The notes under the pieces: model-generated
Database searches by the model: none
Seen by the model: only the letters and a program-made list of their open reading frames with translations
Told to the model about the DNA's origin: nothing
Part shown: in pieces, positions 18,068-26,141 of the stretch
How positions within the stretch are numbered: position 1 is the stretch's first letter
How the letters are laid out: each line of letters begins with the position of its first letter
Assembly (NCBI GenBank): GCA_963830725.1
Contig: CAWHNO010000016.1
Coordinates: forward strand, 186,001-250,000
Origin: DASSUW01 sp963830725
GTDB taxonomy: Bacteria > Actinomycetota > Thermoleophilia > Solirubrobacterales > Solirubrobacteraceae
DNA length: 64,000 bases
Direction of reading: 5' to 3'
Translations under genes and position numbers: made by a program

Positions 18068-19649
18068 CGCGATCCGCTCCTCGAAACGAGAGGACGCCGT
18101 AGACGGCGATCACGACCGCCAGCGCGATCGCGATCAGGTTGACGATGCCGTAGGGCGCCAAGGCCACGAGCCCGTACGACGCGCCGGCCGCGCCGAGCGA
18201 CATGACGAGCGCGGAATGCCACGCGCGGGGCGGGCGCGGCGCGAGCGCGATCACGGGCGCCGCAGCCACGACCGGCAGCAGCAGCCAGCCGAGGACGAGC
18301 TCGTCGCCGGCGCCCAGCACCACGAGCTGCACGCCGAGCGCCGCGCCGGCGCCGGCGGCGATGACGTCCCAGCGCCGAACACGGCCGGCGACCTCCGTCG
18401 TGCGGCCGAGCAGGAGCCACAGGCCGGCCCCCCACAGCACCGGGGCCGCGACGATCGCGAGCTCGAGGCCGGTCGGCATGTCCTTGCCCTCGAGGTCGTT
18501 CAGCGTGGCGTCGAAGTAGTCGACGTAGCTGAAGTCGAGCCCGCCGATCGTGGCGCCGAGCGCCGCGGCGCCCAGCAGCGGGACGGCGAGCGCGGCGCGC
18601 GCGTCGCGCGAGACGACGGCGAGCGCCGCGGCCGCCAGCCCGCAGCCGAGCGTGCCGGCCAGCGCGAACACGACCGTGCCGCCGGTGATCACCTCGAAGA
18701 GCTCGAACAGGCTCTTGTCGCCGTAGAAGCCGAGCGCGCTCGAGACGGCGACCAGGGCTCCGGCCAGCGCCACGACGACGATCGGCGCGGTGGGGCGCGG
18801 CTGCGACGGCGCGGGCCGCGGCGCGGCCGGCGGCCGCCGCGCAGCATCCGCGCGCGGCTCGTCGCCGGGCGCCGCGAGCTCCTCGGGCGGCGGCGCGGGC
18901 TCCGGCGCGCGCGGGTTGCGGGCGATGATCAGCCGGCCCTCCACCAGGCCGAACCGGCTCGGCGTCATGTGCGGGGTGTCACGCCGCACCGCCTGAAAGA
19001 CGTAGTCGTAGAGCTCGTCGACGGACACCTGCTGGTCGCCGTCCAAGTCCGCCTCGCCGGTCCGCAGCCCGCGCACGAGCGCCGCGGTGAACACCGACGG
19101 GCTGCCCTGGCCGTGCAGCTCGTCGCCCTCGTACGCGTACTCCATCGCGTTCGACGCGGTCAGGACCACGCGACCGGATCCGCTGAGCGGCTCCTGCACG
19201 TCCGCGCTCTCGCCGGCACGCCGTCCCAGCCCGCGGCTGAACGCGCCGCCGTAGCAGCAGTCGAGCAGCAGCACGATCCGGCGTGACCGGCTCTGGGTCA
19301 TCAGCCGGTCCACGAGGTCGGCGGGGATCGCCGTCACGTCCAGGTGGGCGACCTCGGTGTCCGGTGCAGCAAAGTACAGGCCTCCACTGTCGTTCTTGAG
19401 CCCGTGGCAGGAGAAGTGCACGAGCAGCAGGTCGTCGCGCCGGCGATCCGCGAAGAAGCGCGACAGACGCCGCCGGACCTCGCCCTCCGGGCAGTTCAGC
19501 GCGTGCTCGACCTCGAAGCCGCCGATCGCCGGGTCGCTCAGCACGTCGGCCAGGGCCTCCGCGTCGCGCCGGGGCGCCTGGAGGCGGGCGAGCTTCGGGT
19601 CGTCGTACCGATCGGTCGCAACGACCATGGCGCTGCGGGTCGTGCTCAT
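17793..19649 (-). CDS. Caspase-like (peptidase C14) protein with membrane domain
   Basis: The N-terminal 240 residues are a caspase/metacaspase fold: the catalytic His is in LVHFSCHGLKND (His82) and the Cys in LLLDCCYGGAFS (Cys132). An acidic DLDGDQQVSVDELYDYVF segment follows, as in many bacterial C14 proteins. After a proline-rich linker come about eight hydrophobic segments, so the protease faces one side of the membrane. The start ATG at 19649 is clear. The natural C-terminus probably lies near 18070. From there on the frame is arginine-rich and merely antisense to pspAB, so the stop may have been lost or shifted. The substrate is unknown. Bacterial C14 proteins are linked to cell death or defence in some species. 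Confidence 0.8.
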   Translation of the reverse strand: MSTTRSAMVVATDRYDDPKLARLQAPRRDAEALADVLSDPAIGGFEVEHALNCPEGEVRRRLSRFFADRRRDDLLLVHFSCHGLKNDSGGLYFAAPDTEVAHLDVTAIPADLVDRLMTQSRSRRIVLLLDCCYGGAFSRGLGRRAGESADVQEPLSGSGRVVLTASNAMEYAYEGDELHGQGSPSVFTAALVRGLRTGEADLDGDQQVSVDELYDYVFQAVRRDTPHMTPSRFGLVEGRLIIARNPRAPEPAPPPEELAAPGDEPRADAARRPPAAPRPAPSQPRPTAPIVVVALAGALVAVSSALGFYGDKSLFELFEVITGGTVVFALAGTLGCGLAAAALAVVSRDARAALAVPLLGAAALGATIGGLDFSYVDYFDATLNDLEGKDMPTGLELAIVAAPVLWGAGLWLLLGRTTEVAGRVRRWDVIAAGAGAALGVQLVVLGAGDELVLGWLLLPVVAAAPVIALAPRPPRAWHSALVMSLGAAGASYGLVALAPYGIVNLIAIALAVVIAVYGVLSFRGADRARPECPRAGTSARARARPAGPGRSAPSAAARARCLAAARRRPARTGRRRRACSCRSSTAAWAGGHCYRGRRRRRPGCGRRTRRPGSRSRRR

Positions 19650-19726
19650 CGTCGCTCGTGCGACGCTACCGGCTGCCCTTCGCCGCGACTAGCATTGGTG
19701 GGGCCGTCCGACGAATGGAGGAGACC

Positions 19727-20290
19727 GTGCCTCGCGCGCTCATGATGACCGGCGACGCCGCCGAGGACCTCGACGCCATGTACCCGCTGTACCGGCTGCG
19801 CGAGGCCGGCTGGGAGGTCGACGTGGCCGCGCTCACGCGCCGCCCCGTCCAGCTCGTCGTGCACGACTTCGACGAGGGCTATGACGCCTACTCGGAGAAG
19901 CCCGGCCGCCGCCTGCCGGTCGACGTCACGTTCGCCGAGGTCGAGATCGAGCGCTACGGCGCGCTCGTCATCCCCGGCGGTCGCGCGCCCGAGTACATCC
20001 GCACCGATCCCGGCGTGCGCCGCATCACCGAGCACTTCTTCGCCAACGACCTGCCCGTCGGCACGGTCTGCCACGGGCCGCAGGTGCCGGCCGTCTACGG
20101 GCTCCTCCAGGGCCGCCGCACCGCCGCCTTCCCGCCGCTCCAGGGCGACATGGAGAACGCCGGCGCCACGTTCGTCGACGCGCCCGACGTCGTCGACGGC
20201 AACATGGTCTCCTGCCGCGGCTGGCCGGACATGCCCGAGTGGTCGCGCGCGTTCATGGCCGTGCTCGATCGCGCTGCGGTGCCGGCGTAG
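19727..20290 (+). CDS. DJ-1/PfpI-family protein
   Basis: A 187-residue protein of the DJ-1/PfpI superfamily, which includes glyoxalase III-type deglycases, chaperones and proteases. The nucleophile elbow is VGTVCHGPQVP near residue 115. The strand IPGGRAPEYIR with its conserved glycines precedes it. The GTG at 19727 is chosen because GGAGGAGA lies four bases upstream. An ATG at 19715 would overlap that site. The C-terminal half resembles the Hsp31/YhbO type. The specific substrate is unknown. Nested-palindrome copy 3 begins directly after its stop. Confidence 0.85.
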   Translation: MPRALMMTGDAAEDLDAMYPLYRLREAGWEVDVAALTRRPVQLVVHDFDEGYDAYSEKPGRRLPVDVTFAEVEIERYGALVIPGGRAPEYIRTDPGVRRITEHFFANDLPVGTVCHGPQVPAVYGLLQGRRTAAFPPLQGDMENAGATFVDAPDVVDGNMVSCRGWPDMPEWSRAFMAVLDRAAVPA

Positions 20291-20474
20291 AACGTCAACT
20301 GCGCATTGAGAGAGGCACGGACGTGCACTTCGTCACGCTCGTCGCGTCCGCCGGATCGAGCGTGACGTTCTGCACCGCATGCGCGCACAAAGTCACACGC
20401 CATCGCGGCCGAGGGACCGAGTGTGACGTTCTGCACCCCCACCTACCCCACCCAGCGCAGTTGAAGTTCGTCAG
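20291..20474. repeat. Nested-palindrome intergenic element, copy 3
   Basis: It begins at the base after the DJ-1 stop codon and ends over the stop codon of the convergent acetyltransferase. Left end AACGTCAACTGCGCATTGAG; right end on the other strand GAACTTCAACTGCGCTGGGT. The interior carries three related copies of GAGCGTGACGTTCTGCAC-like sequence: inverted at 20323-20341, direct at 20357-20375, and direct at 20420-20437 with one change. They can fold as alternative hairpins. Confidence 0.78.
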
Positions 20475-21331
20475 CCGAAGCGCTCCTCGATCCACGCCAC
20501 CGCGAACGCGGTCAGCTCTCGAGCCGGGAACAGGTGGCAGTCCGCGGCGCCCACGCGTCCCCGCACGCCGATCCCCGCAGCCAGGGCGGCACGGGCGATG
20601 ACGGCGAACTCGTCGTCGTCGAGCCCGAGCAGCTCGTACGGATAGGCGCCGCGCGACGTCTCGATGTCGGTGTACGACTGCACCGTGCCGTCGGCCATCG
20701 CGATCCGGTAGGTCACCGTGCGCTTGCCCGGGGCCGAGGCGATCGCCTCGGCGTGGTGCAGCAGCGTGACCGTTGACAGCGGCGCGCCCAGCATCAGCAC
20801 CTCACCGCCGGCCTCGACGAGCCGCCCGAGGGGACTGCCCGCCCCGTAGCCGTCGTCGGCGGGGTGCGAGGAGGTGAGCCAGCCGGCCCGCGGCCCGACC
20901 GCGACCACGCTCGCCTCGGGGTGGGCGCTGCGCAGCGCGCCCGGCCAGGTCCGGACCCGCTCGGGGATGCGGCCGTAGTCGCGGTCGACCTCGGCGGTGG
21001 CCAGGTCGAAGACCGGCGGCTCGGCGCGGTAGGCCTCGCGGTGCTCCTCCGGCCAGTCGTCGAGCGCGTAGACGTGGTCCGCCCACGACGCGTAGGCCAT
21101 CAGCGTGCCCTGCGGCCCGAGCACCTCCAGCAGCGCCCGGACCACCGTCTCGCTGCCGCCGATGACCCAGCCCAGCGCGCTCATGCGCGTGTGGACCATC
21201 GTCACCCCGCCCGCGCGAACCCCCAGGCGGCGCAGGTCCGCCACCAGGCGCGAGCGGGTGACGGAGACCTTCAACGGAGGCTGGATGCCGAGTACTCCAT
21301 CCGGGCGTCGCCTGGACGGCGACGGAGGCAA
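20471..21331 (-). CDS. AAC(3)-family acetyltransferase
   Basis: A 286-residue acetyl-CoA-dependent acetyltransferase of the aminoglycoside N3-acetyltransferase (antibiotic_NAT) fold. Family motifs are VHTRMSALGWVIGG near the N-terminus, GTLMAYASW, and GGEVLMLGAPLSTVTLLHHA. Many chromosomal members act on other amines, such as FrbF/YokD-type substrates, so resistance should not be assumed. The start is uncertain: the frame opens with TTG at 21331, directly after the pspAA stop, and a second TTG lies at 21271, just before the family N-terminus VSVTRSRLVADL. It is downstream of pspA-pspAA on the same strand. Confidence 0.8.
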   Translation of the reverse strand: MPPSPSRRRPDGVLGIQPPLKVSVTRSRLVADLRRLGVRAGGVTMVHTRMSALGWVIGGSETVVRALLEVLGPQGTLMAYASWADHVYALDDWPEEHREAYRAEPPVFDLATAEVDRDYGRIPERVRTWPGALRSAHPEASVVAVGPRAGWLTSSHPADDGYGAGSPLGRLVEAGGEVLMLGAPLSTVTLLHHAEAIASAPGKRTVTYRIAMADGTVQSYTDIETSRGAYPYELLGLDDDEFAVIARAALAAGIGVRGRVGAADCHLFPARELTAFAVAWIEERFG

Positions 21332-21610
21332 CTAATCTGGGATCAACCCGTCGCCGGTGAACTCGGCCGACGCCTCGACGAACGAGATGTCGGGCGGCGG
21401 GAGGATCACTTCGGACTCCTCGATCTCGTCCTCTCCGAGCGGGCTGCCGGCGCGTCGCACGAGGTCGAGCATCTGCTCGAAGATCTCGTGGAAGCGATCC
21501 TCGTCGCCCGCCTCGACCGCCGCCACGGCCTCGTTGTCGAGCTCGCCGAGCCGCTCGGCATCGTCCTCCGGCAGCCGGTACTGGCTCTCGGTGGCGACGC
21601 GGACGATCAC
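21332..21610 (-). CDS. PspA-associated protein PspAA
   Basis: A 92-residue acidic protein beginning MIVRVATESQYRLPEDDAER, the signature of PspAA, found beside PspA in actinobacteria and archaea. The centre is AVEAGDEDRFHEIFEQML and the C-terminus PPPDISFVEASAEFTGDG. It overlaps the pspA 3' end by four bases, so translation is coupled. PspAA is thought to bind PspA and modulate its membrane-protecting assembly. No enzymatic motif is visible. It is clearly the partner of pspA and complements the htpX-pspAB pair five kilobases away. Confidence 0.88.
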   Translation of the reverse strand: MIVRVATESQYRLPEDDAERLGELDNEAVAAVEAGDEDRFHEIFEQMLDLVRRAGSPLGEDEIEESEVILPPPDISFVEASAEFTGDGLIPD

Positions 21611-22374
21611 GCCGGGCGCTCCTGCTCGCCGGACTCGAGCGACTGCTGCTCCGGCGGCGAGCCCGCGCCGAGCTCGGCCTTGAGGCGCTCCAGGTCCTCG
21701 TCGACGGCGCTCTGCGACGTGAGCTCGTGCAGCTCGCGATCGATCTCGTCGGTGCTGCCCGAGCCGAGCGCGAGGTTGTCGTCGAACGCGCCGGCGGCCT
21801 CGAGCTCCTCCATCGCGCCCGCGCGGGCGCGCATGTCCTCGGTCTTGTCGAGCGCCCGCTGCATGGCCATCCCGACGTCGGCCATCTCCTCGCCGACCCC
21901 GCTTGCCGCCTCGGAGATCTTCACGGAGGCCTCGGCGGCCGAGTACTGCGCCTTGATGACCTCCTTCTTGGTGCGGAACTGATCGATCTTCGAGCGGAGC
22001 TTCTGCTCCTTCTCGATCAGCGACGCCTGCTGGGACTCGAGCTCGGCGACCTGCTGGTCGAGCGACTGGAGCTCGCCCTGCGCGAACTGCTTGCGCTCGA
22101 GTGCGGTGCGAGCGAGATCCTCACGCCCCTGCGACAGCGCCTGGCGCGCCTGGGTGTCGAGCTTGACGACCTGCTGCTCGAGCTTCTGCTGCTGCAGCTG
22201 GAGACGTTTCTTCGAGGTGACGACGTCGGCGATGCCCTTCTTGACGTTCTGGAGCAGCTCCATCTGCTTCTGGTAGCTGTACTCCAGCGTCTCCGAGGGG
22301 TCCTCCGCCCGGTCGAGGAGCTTGTTGATCTTCGCCTTGATGACGGTGGACATGCGTCCGCCCATGCCGGGCAC
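21607..22374 (-). CDS. pspA: Phage-shock protein A (PspA/IM30 family)
   Basis: A 255-residue ESCRT-III-like protein that binds stressed membranes. It is almost entirely helical coiled coil. The conserved N-terminal STVIKAKINKLLDRAEDPSE is followed by heptads rich in Q, E, K and L. The GTG at 22374 is chosen because AGGAGG lies six bases upstream. In-frame ATGs occur 4 and 7 codons further in. The acidic C-terminal extension of about 40 residues looks disordered. It heads a pspA-pspAA pair, possibly with the acetyltransferase gene behind it. Confidence 0.93.
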   Translation of the reverse strand: MPGMGGRMSTVIKAKINKLLDRAEDPSETLEYSYQKQMELLQNVKKGIADVVTSKKRLQLQQQKLEQQVVKLDTQARQALSQGREDLARTALERKQFAQGELQSLDQQVAELESQQASLIEKEQKLRSKIDQFRTKKEVIKAQYSAAEASVKISEAASGVGEEMADVGMAMQRALDKTEDMRARAGAMEELEAAGAFDDNLALGSGSTDEIDRELHELTSQSAVDEDLERLKAELGAGSPPEQQSLESGEQERPA

Positions 22375-22470
22375 GGCTTCCTCCTGGTGATGGGTGCGTG
22401 GAGCAAGCGTACCGTCCGGCGGCGGCGCGGCCGTTGCTCACGGCCGCGCCTTCGCCGGTCTGGATCGGCG

Positions 22471-23058
22471 CTAGAGGCCGAGCGGATGGCGGGCGCGGAA
22501 GCCTCGCGACGGGCGCGAGGTGGGCCGCCAGCGGGGACCGCGCTCGAAGGCCGAGCGGGCCACGTTGCGATAACTGGCCGTGCGGGAGGCGTAGGCGCTG
22601 GTGTCGAGCCGCAGGCCGGCGATCACCGCGTAGGCGTGGCCGGAATGCGAGTAGACGGTGATCCACGCGCCGCGGCCCCTCTCGCCCCAGCGCATGAACG
22701 GGCCGGAGGGGAGCGGCGACTCGAGCAGGCCGGCGTGGATCAGCGCGTAGGAGACGGTGCCCGAGCAGTCGTAGCCGTTGTCCTCGATCTTCGCGTGGCC
22801 GCCGCCGTACTTGTACGGCTTGTCGAGGAGCCGGTTGGCGGCCCAGATGGCCTGCTTGACGGCCTCGGGAGCGTCGGCCGGAGCGGCTGCGCTCCCGTCC
22901 GGCAGCAGCGTCGCCACGGAGCCGGCCGCGACCATGTTCTCCGGCGGCGGCGGCACGTACTCCGCTCCACCGGTGGACTGCGCCTGAGCGGCGGCGGGCA
23001 CAAAAAGGAATGCGAATACCAATAGGGCGAACGCCCGTAACGCAGACAAGCTCAACAA
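22471..23058 (-). CDS. Secreted NlpC/P60 cell-wall hydrolase
   Basis: A 195-residue secreted protein: signal peptide ALRAFALLVFAFLFVPAAAQAQ, then an NlpC/P60 domain. The catalytic cysteine is in YDCSGTVSYALIHAG and the histidine in SHSGHAYAVIAG. The domain probably cuts D-Glu-mDAP stem peptides. Start codons are all TTG. I list the one at 23058, but the third TTG (nine bases on) has better spacing from GAGAGAGG. The c-di-AMP riboswitch ends only about 12 bases before the start, so ligand binding could control access to the ribosome site directly. The arginine-rich tail is unusual for the family. Confidence 0.88.
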   Translation of the reverse strand: MLSLSALRAFALLVFAFLFVPAAAQAQSTGGAEYVPPPPENMVAAGSVATLLPDGSAAAPADAPEAVKQAIWAANRLLDKPYKYGGGHAKIEDNGYDCSGTVSYALIHAGLLESPLPSGPFMRWGERGRGAWITVYSHSGHAYAVIAGLRLDTSAYASRTASYRNVARSAFERGPRWRPTSRPSRGFRARHPLGL

Positions 23059-23070
23059 CCTCTCTCGTCG

Positions 23071-23187
23071 GCCTACGGGGTTAGCTGACGGGCTGGCGCT
23101 GAAAGAGCCTGCGCCTCACGACGCTCAAGGTCGTGACTCGCCCCAAACTGCTTATTGGTTCCCCCGCCCCCAGAGCCTCTTGCCCTG
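23071..23187 (-). promoter_or_regulatory. c-di-AMP riboswitch (ydaO-yuaA) upstream of NlpC/P60 gene
   Basis: On the minus strand the conserved blocks appear in order: CTCTGGGGGCGGGGGAACC, then TTTGGGGCGAGTCACGACC, then CCCGTCAGCTAACCCCGTAG. They align block for block with the copy at 16390, but loop and stem sequences differ with compensating changes, so this is a conserved RNA, not a recent duplicate. The last stem ends 12 bases from the TTG start and beside GAGAGAGG, which favours translational control. Confidence 0.88.
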
Positions 23188-23278
23188 AGGTTCGGCTTGG
23201 CGCGGCACCATAGTGCATGCCGCGGATTTATGTCTAGTGGTTAGTCGGTCGCTCTTTGCGGAACCTTGAGTACCCGTT

Positions 23279-24523
23279 TTGAGCGAACGGCGCGCCACTG
23301 TAGCGCGAAAAGGCTGGATCGCTAGCTTTATCGCGGTGGTTCGACGGCTGTTGCCCTTGTTCCTGCTCGTATTGCTCGCCGGCTGCGGTGGCGGCGGAGG
23401 GGATGATCCCGGCGGTGATCAACGGGATTCGCAGCCGATCCTGGGCACCGGCGGCGACGAGGAGCAGGCCGAGGACGCACCGTCGCTGGGTTTTCCCGTC
23501 TTCGCGACCAAGAACACGACGCGCGTGGGCGGCGGCGACTCGATCGCCAACGCCGCCGGCGCGGCGCGCGCCGTCTACCCGGCCCGCACCGACGAAAGCA
23601 GCCCGCGCGCCGTGGTGATCGTCGAGCAGGACGACTGGCGAGCCGCGATCTCCGCCGCGCAGCTGATGGCCCGCCCGCTGCAGGCGCCCGTCCTGTTCTC
23701 GGACGGTGGCGAGCTGCCGGCGGCAAGCGAGGAGGCGCTCGAGGAGCTCGCCCCGTCGGGCGCCGAGGAGGCGGGCGACGCGCAGGTGATCCGGATCGGC
23801 GACGCGGCGGAGCCCGAGAACGAGCGTGTCACCGACATCGAGGGCGGGAGCTCGACCTCGCTCGCCCAGGCGATCGACCGCTTCCAGATCGCCGCGGCCG
23901 GCGACCCCACTGCCGCCGTGGTGGTCGCGCCCGCCGACAGCCCGGAGTTCGCGATGCCGGCCGCGGGCTGGGCCGCCAAGTCCGGCCAGCCCGTCCTGTG
24001 GACGCTCAAGGATTCGCTGCCGCCGGAGACGCGGAAGGCCATCGAGGCCCACAAGAAGCCGCGGATCTACGTGCTCGGGCCCGAGGAGGCGATCGGCGCG
24101 TCGGTCGTGCGCGAGCTGGGCCGGCTGGGGCCGACCAAGCGCGTCTCGGGCCCGGACCCGGTGGCCAACGCGATCGCCTTCGCGCGCTACTCCGACGGCG
24201 CCCGGTTCGGCTGGAACGTCGTCGACCCCGGGCACGGGCTGGTGTTCGCGAACGCCTCGCGGACGCTCGACGCGGTGGCCGGCGCGCCGTTCTCCGGCTC
24301 CGGCCAGTACGGGCCGCTGCTGCTCGTCAGCGAGGCCGCGACGCTGCCCGTGGAGCTGCAGGACTACCTGCTCGACATCCAGCCCGGCTACGACGAGGAC
24401 CCCGTGCGCGGGGTCTACAATCACGGCTGGCTGATGGGTGACGAGGCCGCCATCTCGGCGGACGTGCAGTCGCGCATCGACGCCCTTCTCGAGATCCAGC
24501 CCGTCGACACAGAAGGCGACTGA
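23279..24523 (+). CDS. Lipoprotein with cell-wall-binding repeat 2 domains
   Basis: A 414-residue secreted protein. The signal peptide LLPLFLLVLLAGC ends in a lipobox (LLAGC). The mature region contains repeats of the CWB2 type, with TTRVGGGDSIANAAGAARAVY echoing the usual (T)xRxxGxdRyxTA motif and later YVLGPEEAIGASVVRELGRL. CWB2 proteins attach to secondary cell-wall polymers. The frame opens with TTG at 23279. A GTG at 23336 is an alternative giving a more typical signal length. It is divergent from the NlpC/P60 gene and precedes a small gene by one base. Confidence 0.8.
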   Translation: MSERRATVARKGWIASFIAVVRRLLPLFLLVLLAGCGGGGGDDPGGDQRDSQPILGTGGDEEQAEDAPSLGFPVFATKNTTRVGGGDSIANAAGAARAVYPARTDESSPRAVVIVEQDDWRAAISAAQLMARPLQAPVLFSDGGELPAASEEALEELAPSGAEEAGDAQVIRIGDAAEPENERVTDIEGGSSTSLAQAIDRFQIAAAGDPTAAVVVAPADSPEFAMPAAGWAAKSGQPVLWTLKDSLPPETRKAIEAHKKPRIYVLGPEEAIGASVVRELGRLGPTKRVSGPDPVANAIAFARYSDGARFGWNVVDPGHGLVFANASRTLDAVAGAPFSGSGQYGPLLLVSEAATLPVELQDYLLDIQPGYDEDPVRGVYNHGWLMGDEAAISADVQSRIDALLEIQPVDTEGD

Positions 24524-24524
24524 C

Positions 24525-24830
24525 ATGGCCCAAGCCGAGCAGCCCGAACGCCTGCGCCCGGACCGCCCCGTGACGGTCGACGACGTGCGCCAGCTGATGG
24601 GCAGCTCGACGCCGCACTTCGCCCTCCAGCTCCGCACGCGGATCAAGCGACTGATCGAGGGCCTGCAGGCCGACGACCCGGCGCGGCAGCTCGGCGAGCA
24701 GGAGATCGCCCGCCTCGAGCGCCTCGCCTTCGACGGCGAGGTCCGCGGCGAGGGCTTCCAGGAGGGCCAGCGCGCCCTTCCCAGCGTGCAGCTCGAAGCG
24801 GCGATCGTGAAGCCCTCGGTGCCGAGCTAG
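24525..24830 (+). CDS. Small protein of unknown function
   Basis: A 101-residue soluble protein starting one base after the lipoprotein stop, so the two are co-transcribed. It is rich in charged residues with predicted helices (VTVDDVRQLMGSSTPHFALQ, TRIKRLIEGLQADDPARQLG, EQEIARLERLAFDGEVRGEG). No cysteine, signal peptide or membrane helix is seen. I do not recognise the family. The TPHFALQLRTRIKRLI core may be a short helical bundle. Confidence 0.7.
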   Translation: MAQAEQPERLRPDRPVTVDDVRQLMGSSTPHFALQLRTRIKRLIEGLQADDPARQLGEQEIARLERLAFDGEVRGEGFQEGQRALPSVQLEAAIVKPSVPS

Positions 24831-24894
24831 CTGCGTCGGCGCTCCAGCTCGGCCGCGCGCGCCGCCGTCACGAGCGTCTTGGTCGATCGTCGCG

Positions 24895-25254
24895 TCAGTC
24901 TTCGGTCTTCGCGTAGACCTCGCTGCCCATGATGTGGAGCGAGACATACGGCTCGTCGCCCACCACCCAGCTGTCGTGGCCCGGCGGCACGTAGAAGAAC
25001 TCGCCCGCGCGCATGACCCTCTCGGTCCCGTCGTCCATCCTGACCGCCGCCTGGCCGCTGAGCACCAGCCCGACGTGCTCGACCTCGCACATCGACTCGC
25101 CGGAGGCGGCGCCCACGTGCTCGGACCACCGCCAGCCCGGCTCGTAGGTCGCCCGCCCGAGCGTCATCGGCCCGACCGCGTAGGTCTCGAAGCGGCCCTT
25201 CTCGAACGTCCGCACCTCGGTCGGCTCGTCGAAGCTGATCAGCGTGAGATCCAT
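24895..25254 (-). CDS. Cupin-domain protein
   Basis: A 119-residue single-domain cupin. The first cupin motif region is GWRWSEHVGAASGESMCEVEH and the second is AGEFFYVPPGHDSWVVGDEPY, with histidines able to bind a metal. The strand order and length match small stand-alone cupins that act as sensors or isomerases. No substrate can be assigned. It is divergent from the methyltransferase gene with only 26 bases between the starts, so the two promoters overlap. Confidence 0.85.
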   Translation of the reverse strand: MDLTLISFDEPTEVRTFEKGRFETYAVGPMTLGRATYEPGWRWSEHVGAASGESMCEVEHVGLVLSGQAAVRMDDGTERVMRAGEFFYVPPGHDSWVVGDEPYVSLHIMGSEVYAKTED

Positions 25255-25280
25255 GGGCGCAGGCTGCCAGACTGCGCGCG

Positions 25281-26141
25281 GTGACGGACGCCGGAACCAG
25301 CTCCGCCGAAGAGTGGGACTCCGTCTTCAACGAGTTCTACCTGCGCGCGTACGCGACCGAGGAGCGCGACGAGCAGGCGGGCGGGCAGGCGCTGGCGGCG
25401 GCGCGGCTCGCGGGCTGCCCGGACGGGGGCGACGTGCTCGACGTTCCGTGCGGCTTCGGCCGCCACGCGCGCCCGCTGGCGCGCGCCGGCTACCGCGTGA
25501 CGGGCGTCGACCGCTCGCAGGTGCTGCTCGACGAGGCCGCGCGGCGCGCGGCCGGCGAACGCGGACCGGAGCTCGTGCGCGCCGACTACCGCCAGCTGCC
25601 CTTCCCCGACGCGAGCTTCGACGCCGCGCTGAACCTGTTCACGTCGCTCGGCTACCTCGGCGACGAGGAGGACGCGCGAGTGCTCGCCGGGATCCGGCGC
25701 GTCCTGCGCCCGGAGGGCCGGCTCGTGATCGAGACGCTGCACCGCGACTGGCTCGCGCGGCACTTCACGGAGCAGGACTGGCAGCGCGTGGGCGAGGGCC
25801 GGCTGCTGCTCGAGCAGCGCGCGTTCGAGCCCGCCTCCGGAGTGGTGCAGACGACGCAGACCCTCATCGACGGCAGCGGCGAACGTGAGTCGCGGACCTG
25901 GTCGCTGCGGGTCTACACCGCGACGGACCTGCTGGCCAAGCTCGAACGTGCGGGCTTCGGCGGCGCGCGCTGCTTCGGCGACCTCGACGGCGGGCCGTTC
26001 GGGACCGACACCCGGCTCGTGATCGTCGCGACCGCTTACGCTAGCGGCCCTCCCTTCGCTCGCGGTCGCGCTTGCGCGCGCGCATCTCGCGGTAGATGCC
26101 GCGGTGGAACTCCCGCTCGCGCGCCCGGCGCTCGCGCTTGA
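25281..26141 (+). CDS. Class I SAM-dependent methyltransferase
   Basis: About 255 reliable residues of a Rossmann-fold methyltransferase. Motif I is VLDVPCGFGRHARPLARAGY, with the acidic GVDRSQ at the end of strand 2, and motif IV region DASFDAALNLFTSLGY. The C-terminal half (LRVYTATDLLAKLERAGF) is typical of the family. The GTG at 25281 fits the family length. The last 30 or so codons (after VIVATAYA) are antisense to rsgA and arginine-rich, so the true stop may have been nearer 26040. The substrate is unknown. Confidence 0.82.
   Translation: MTDAGTSSAEEWDSVFNEFYLRAYATEERDEQAGGQALAAARLAGCPDGGDVLDVPCGFGRHARPLARAGYRVTGVDRSQVLLDEAARRAAGERGPELVRADYRQLPFPDASFDAALNLFTSLGYLGDEEDARVLAGIRRVLRPEGRLVIETLHRDWLARHFTEQDWQRVGEGRLLLEQRAFEPASGVVQTTQTLIDGSGERESRTWSLRVYTATDLLAKLERAGFGGARCFGDLDGGPFGTDTRLVIVATAYASGPPFARGRACARASRGRCRGGTPARAPGARA

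Noticed and set aside
20471..21331. AAC(3)-like gene as an acquired antibiotic-resistance gene
   Set aside because: Its base composition and operon context (behind pspA-pspAA) match the chromosome, and many chromosomal members act on other substrates; no mobile element is near.
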